A DNA stretch of 64,000 bases from Beutenbergia cavernae DSM 12333 (GTDB lineage Bacteria; Actinomycetota; Actinomycetes; Actinomycetales; Beutenbergiaceae), in the NCBI RefSeq assembly GCF_000023105.1, contig NC_012669.1, positions 1,736,001 through 1,800,000 of the forward strand. The letters are read 5' to 3'. A program made the position numbers and the translations under genes. How positions within the stretch are numbered: the stretch's first letter is position 1; each line of letters begins with the position of its first letter. Shown here one piece after another: positions 63,104 to 64,000 of this stretch. The notes below the pieces were generated by a model that had not been told where the DNA came from, did no database searches, and saw nothing but the letters and a program-made list of their open reading frames with translations.

Positions 63104-63686
63104 GGTCGAGCCGCACGAGCCACCGCGGCGCCCCGCCCGCGCGCGCCGAGGTCTCCGCCACGCGGACGAAGCCCGCGGCCTCGAACAGCGACATCGTGCC
63201 CATGTAGGCGAAGGCCGAGCTCAGCCGCCGCTCGCCCGGGTCCACCGGGTAGGCCTCGACCACCGGTGCGCCGCGGGAGCGCGCGTAGTCGACGGCGCCG
63301 TCGAGCAGGTGACGGGCCAGGCCGCGCCGTCGGAACCGAGGCCGGACCACCAGGCACACGATGCTCCACACGGGCACGTCGTCGACGGTCGGGATCGTGC
63401 GCGAGTGCGTGAGCCGGTGGTGGCTGGAACGTGGGGCGATCGAGCACCAGCCGGCCGGTTCGCCGTCGACGTACGCGACGACGCCCGGCGGTGTGCCCTC
63501 CTCGGCGTAGCGCCGCAGCCGCGCGCCGCGGTCGGCGCCCCGCAACGCATGGTTCTCCGCGTTCGGCAGGCGCATGCTGAGGCACCAGCAGGTCGGCACG
63601 TCAGGGGAGCGCGGCGCGAGGACGGCTGCGACGTCGTCGAACCGCTCCGGCGTCGCCGGATGCACCTCGATCAGCCTCGGCTCCAC
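63084..63686 (-). CDS. GNAT-family N-acetyltransferase
   Basis: The 200-residue protein has the GNAT core: the acetyl-CoA motif VVRPRFRRRGLARHLLDGAV and a late strand (GFVRVAETSARAGG). A Cys/Trp motif (PTCWCLSM) near residue 33 is common in one actinobacterial subgroup. The substrate is unknown. It starts 4 nt after the stop of the maleylpyruvate-isomerase-like gene. Confidence 0.85.
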   Translation of the reverse strand: MEPRLIEVHPATPERFDDVAAVLAPRSPDVPTCWCLSMRLPNAENHALRGADRGARLRRYAEEGTPPGVVAYVDGEPAGWCSIAPRSSHHRLTHSRTIPTVDDVPVWSIVCLVVRPRFRRRGLARHLLDGAVDYARSRGAPVVEAYPVDPGERRLSSAFAYMGTMSLFEAAGFVRVAETSARAGGAPRWLVRLDLSASAG

Positions 63687-63690
63687 GGCG

Positions 63691-64000
63691 TCACCTCACG
63701 TTCGCGTCCCAGTTCCACGACGTCCGGCGCGCCTGACCGGGCAGCTCGCCCCGTCCGGTGGCCCACACCAGCGTCGCACCGGCCTCTCCAGGAGCGGGCG
63801 GCGCGACGTCCGGGAACAGGCGGGCGAGCACCCCGGCGGCCAGGTTCTCGGGCAGAGCCGGTGGGGCCCCGTCCAGACCGTTGAGCACGTCCCAGCCGTG
63901 GACGACCGTCTCGATCACGGCCATGGCGGCCCAGCCCGCGGCGTCGGCGAGCCCGCGCGGGTGCCGGGCCCGCGCCGTCGGGGGCGCGACGGCGACCGCC
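63691..64000 (-). CDS. DinB/mycothiol-dependent maleylpyruvate-isomerase-type protein, C-terminal part (runs off window)
   Basis: The reading frame is open to the right edge of the window and covers about 102 residues to the stop at 63691. It contains VVHGWDVLNGLDG, the late metal-binding His motif (HGWD) of the DinB/MDMPI N-terminal fold, as in the TIGR03086-type proteins. The start lies beyond the window; the ATG at 63924 is internal. Function unknown; such proteins may use mycothiol. Confidence 0.7.
   Translation of the reverse strand, partial: AVAVAPPTARARHPRGLADAAGWAAMAVIETVVHGWDVLNGLDGAPPALPENLAAGVLARLFPDVAPPAPGEAGATLVWATGRGELPGQARRTSWNWDANVR

Overview
The window is a 64-kb piece of a high-GC actinobacterial chromosome. 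GC-rich third codon positions, many GTG starts, stop/start overlaps of the ATGA or GTGA type, leaderless-looking promoters and several CUT1 sugar importers without ATPases all fit the Micrococcales, perhaps near Cellulomonas, Cellulosimicrobium or Promicromonospora. That placement is inference. I saw no rRNA, tRNA, CRISPR array, insertion sequence or prophage gene.

Positions 1-42,805 are a carbohydrate-uptake region with five importers, each a substrate-binding lipoprotein plus two permeases and each with different helper genes. (1) 1-2,921: an importer with a FadR-type GntR regulator; its binding protein runs off the left edge. (2) 4,329-10,982: a LacI regulator, two operators, a GH51-type arabinofuranosidase and an importer. 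(3) 14,814-21,760: a Ugp-like importer with a type I phosphodiesterase that carries an apparent frameshift. Divergent from it is a secreted protein fusing an endonuclease/phosphatase domain to a glycerophosphodiesterase domain, behind a possible PHO box; together these look like a phosphodiester-scavenging unit. (4) 21,893-29,001: an importer, a FAD-dependent oxidoreductase and a divergent LacI regulator with an extra C-terminal XRE-type HTH. (5) 30,054-42,805: a GntR regulator facing an 11-gene operon (GH39 glycosidase, aldo/keto reductase, importer, SDR, 3-hydroxyacyl-CoA-dehydrogenase-like enzyme, TIM-barrel isomerase, DAK-type kinase, RpiB and a triosephosphate-isomerase homologue). The last enzymes resemble known erythritol/threitol (tetrulose phosphate) pathways ending in D-erythrose 4-phosphate, so this may be a glycoside-to-erythrose-4-phosphate pathway. 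Between these units lie a MarR/membrane-protein pair, a single-chain asymmetric ABC exporter, a VOC protein and a NUDIX hydrolase.

From about 42,800 to 64,000 the content is more ordinary: an inositol-phosphatase-like enzyme, a serine hydrolase, a coiled-coil protein, a DGPF protein with an ECF42-type sigma factor, a four-gene ABC/FtsX locus, a membrane acyltransferase-like protein, a methyltransferase, an alpha/beta hydrolase with a double-MerR regulator, FAH hydrolase, glutamyl-tRNA synthetase (gltX), a HAD hydrolase, a GNAT acetyltransferase and a partial DinB/maleylpyruvate-isomerase-type protein.

The intergenic DNA is rich in structure. One hairpin family occurs as two tandem pairs (3,003-3,094 and 14,672-14,773) with compensatory base changes in the stems and a nearly constant 7-nt loop. 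A second repeat family (core CGCGAGAGGTT) occurs at 47,416-47,456 and 60,651-60,784. Other long inverted repeats lie at 21,802-21,840, 29,891-29,956 and 57,282-57,337. Most of these sit at the 3' ends of genes.
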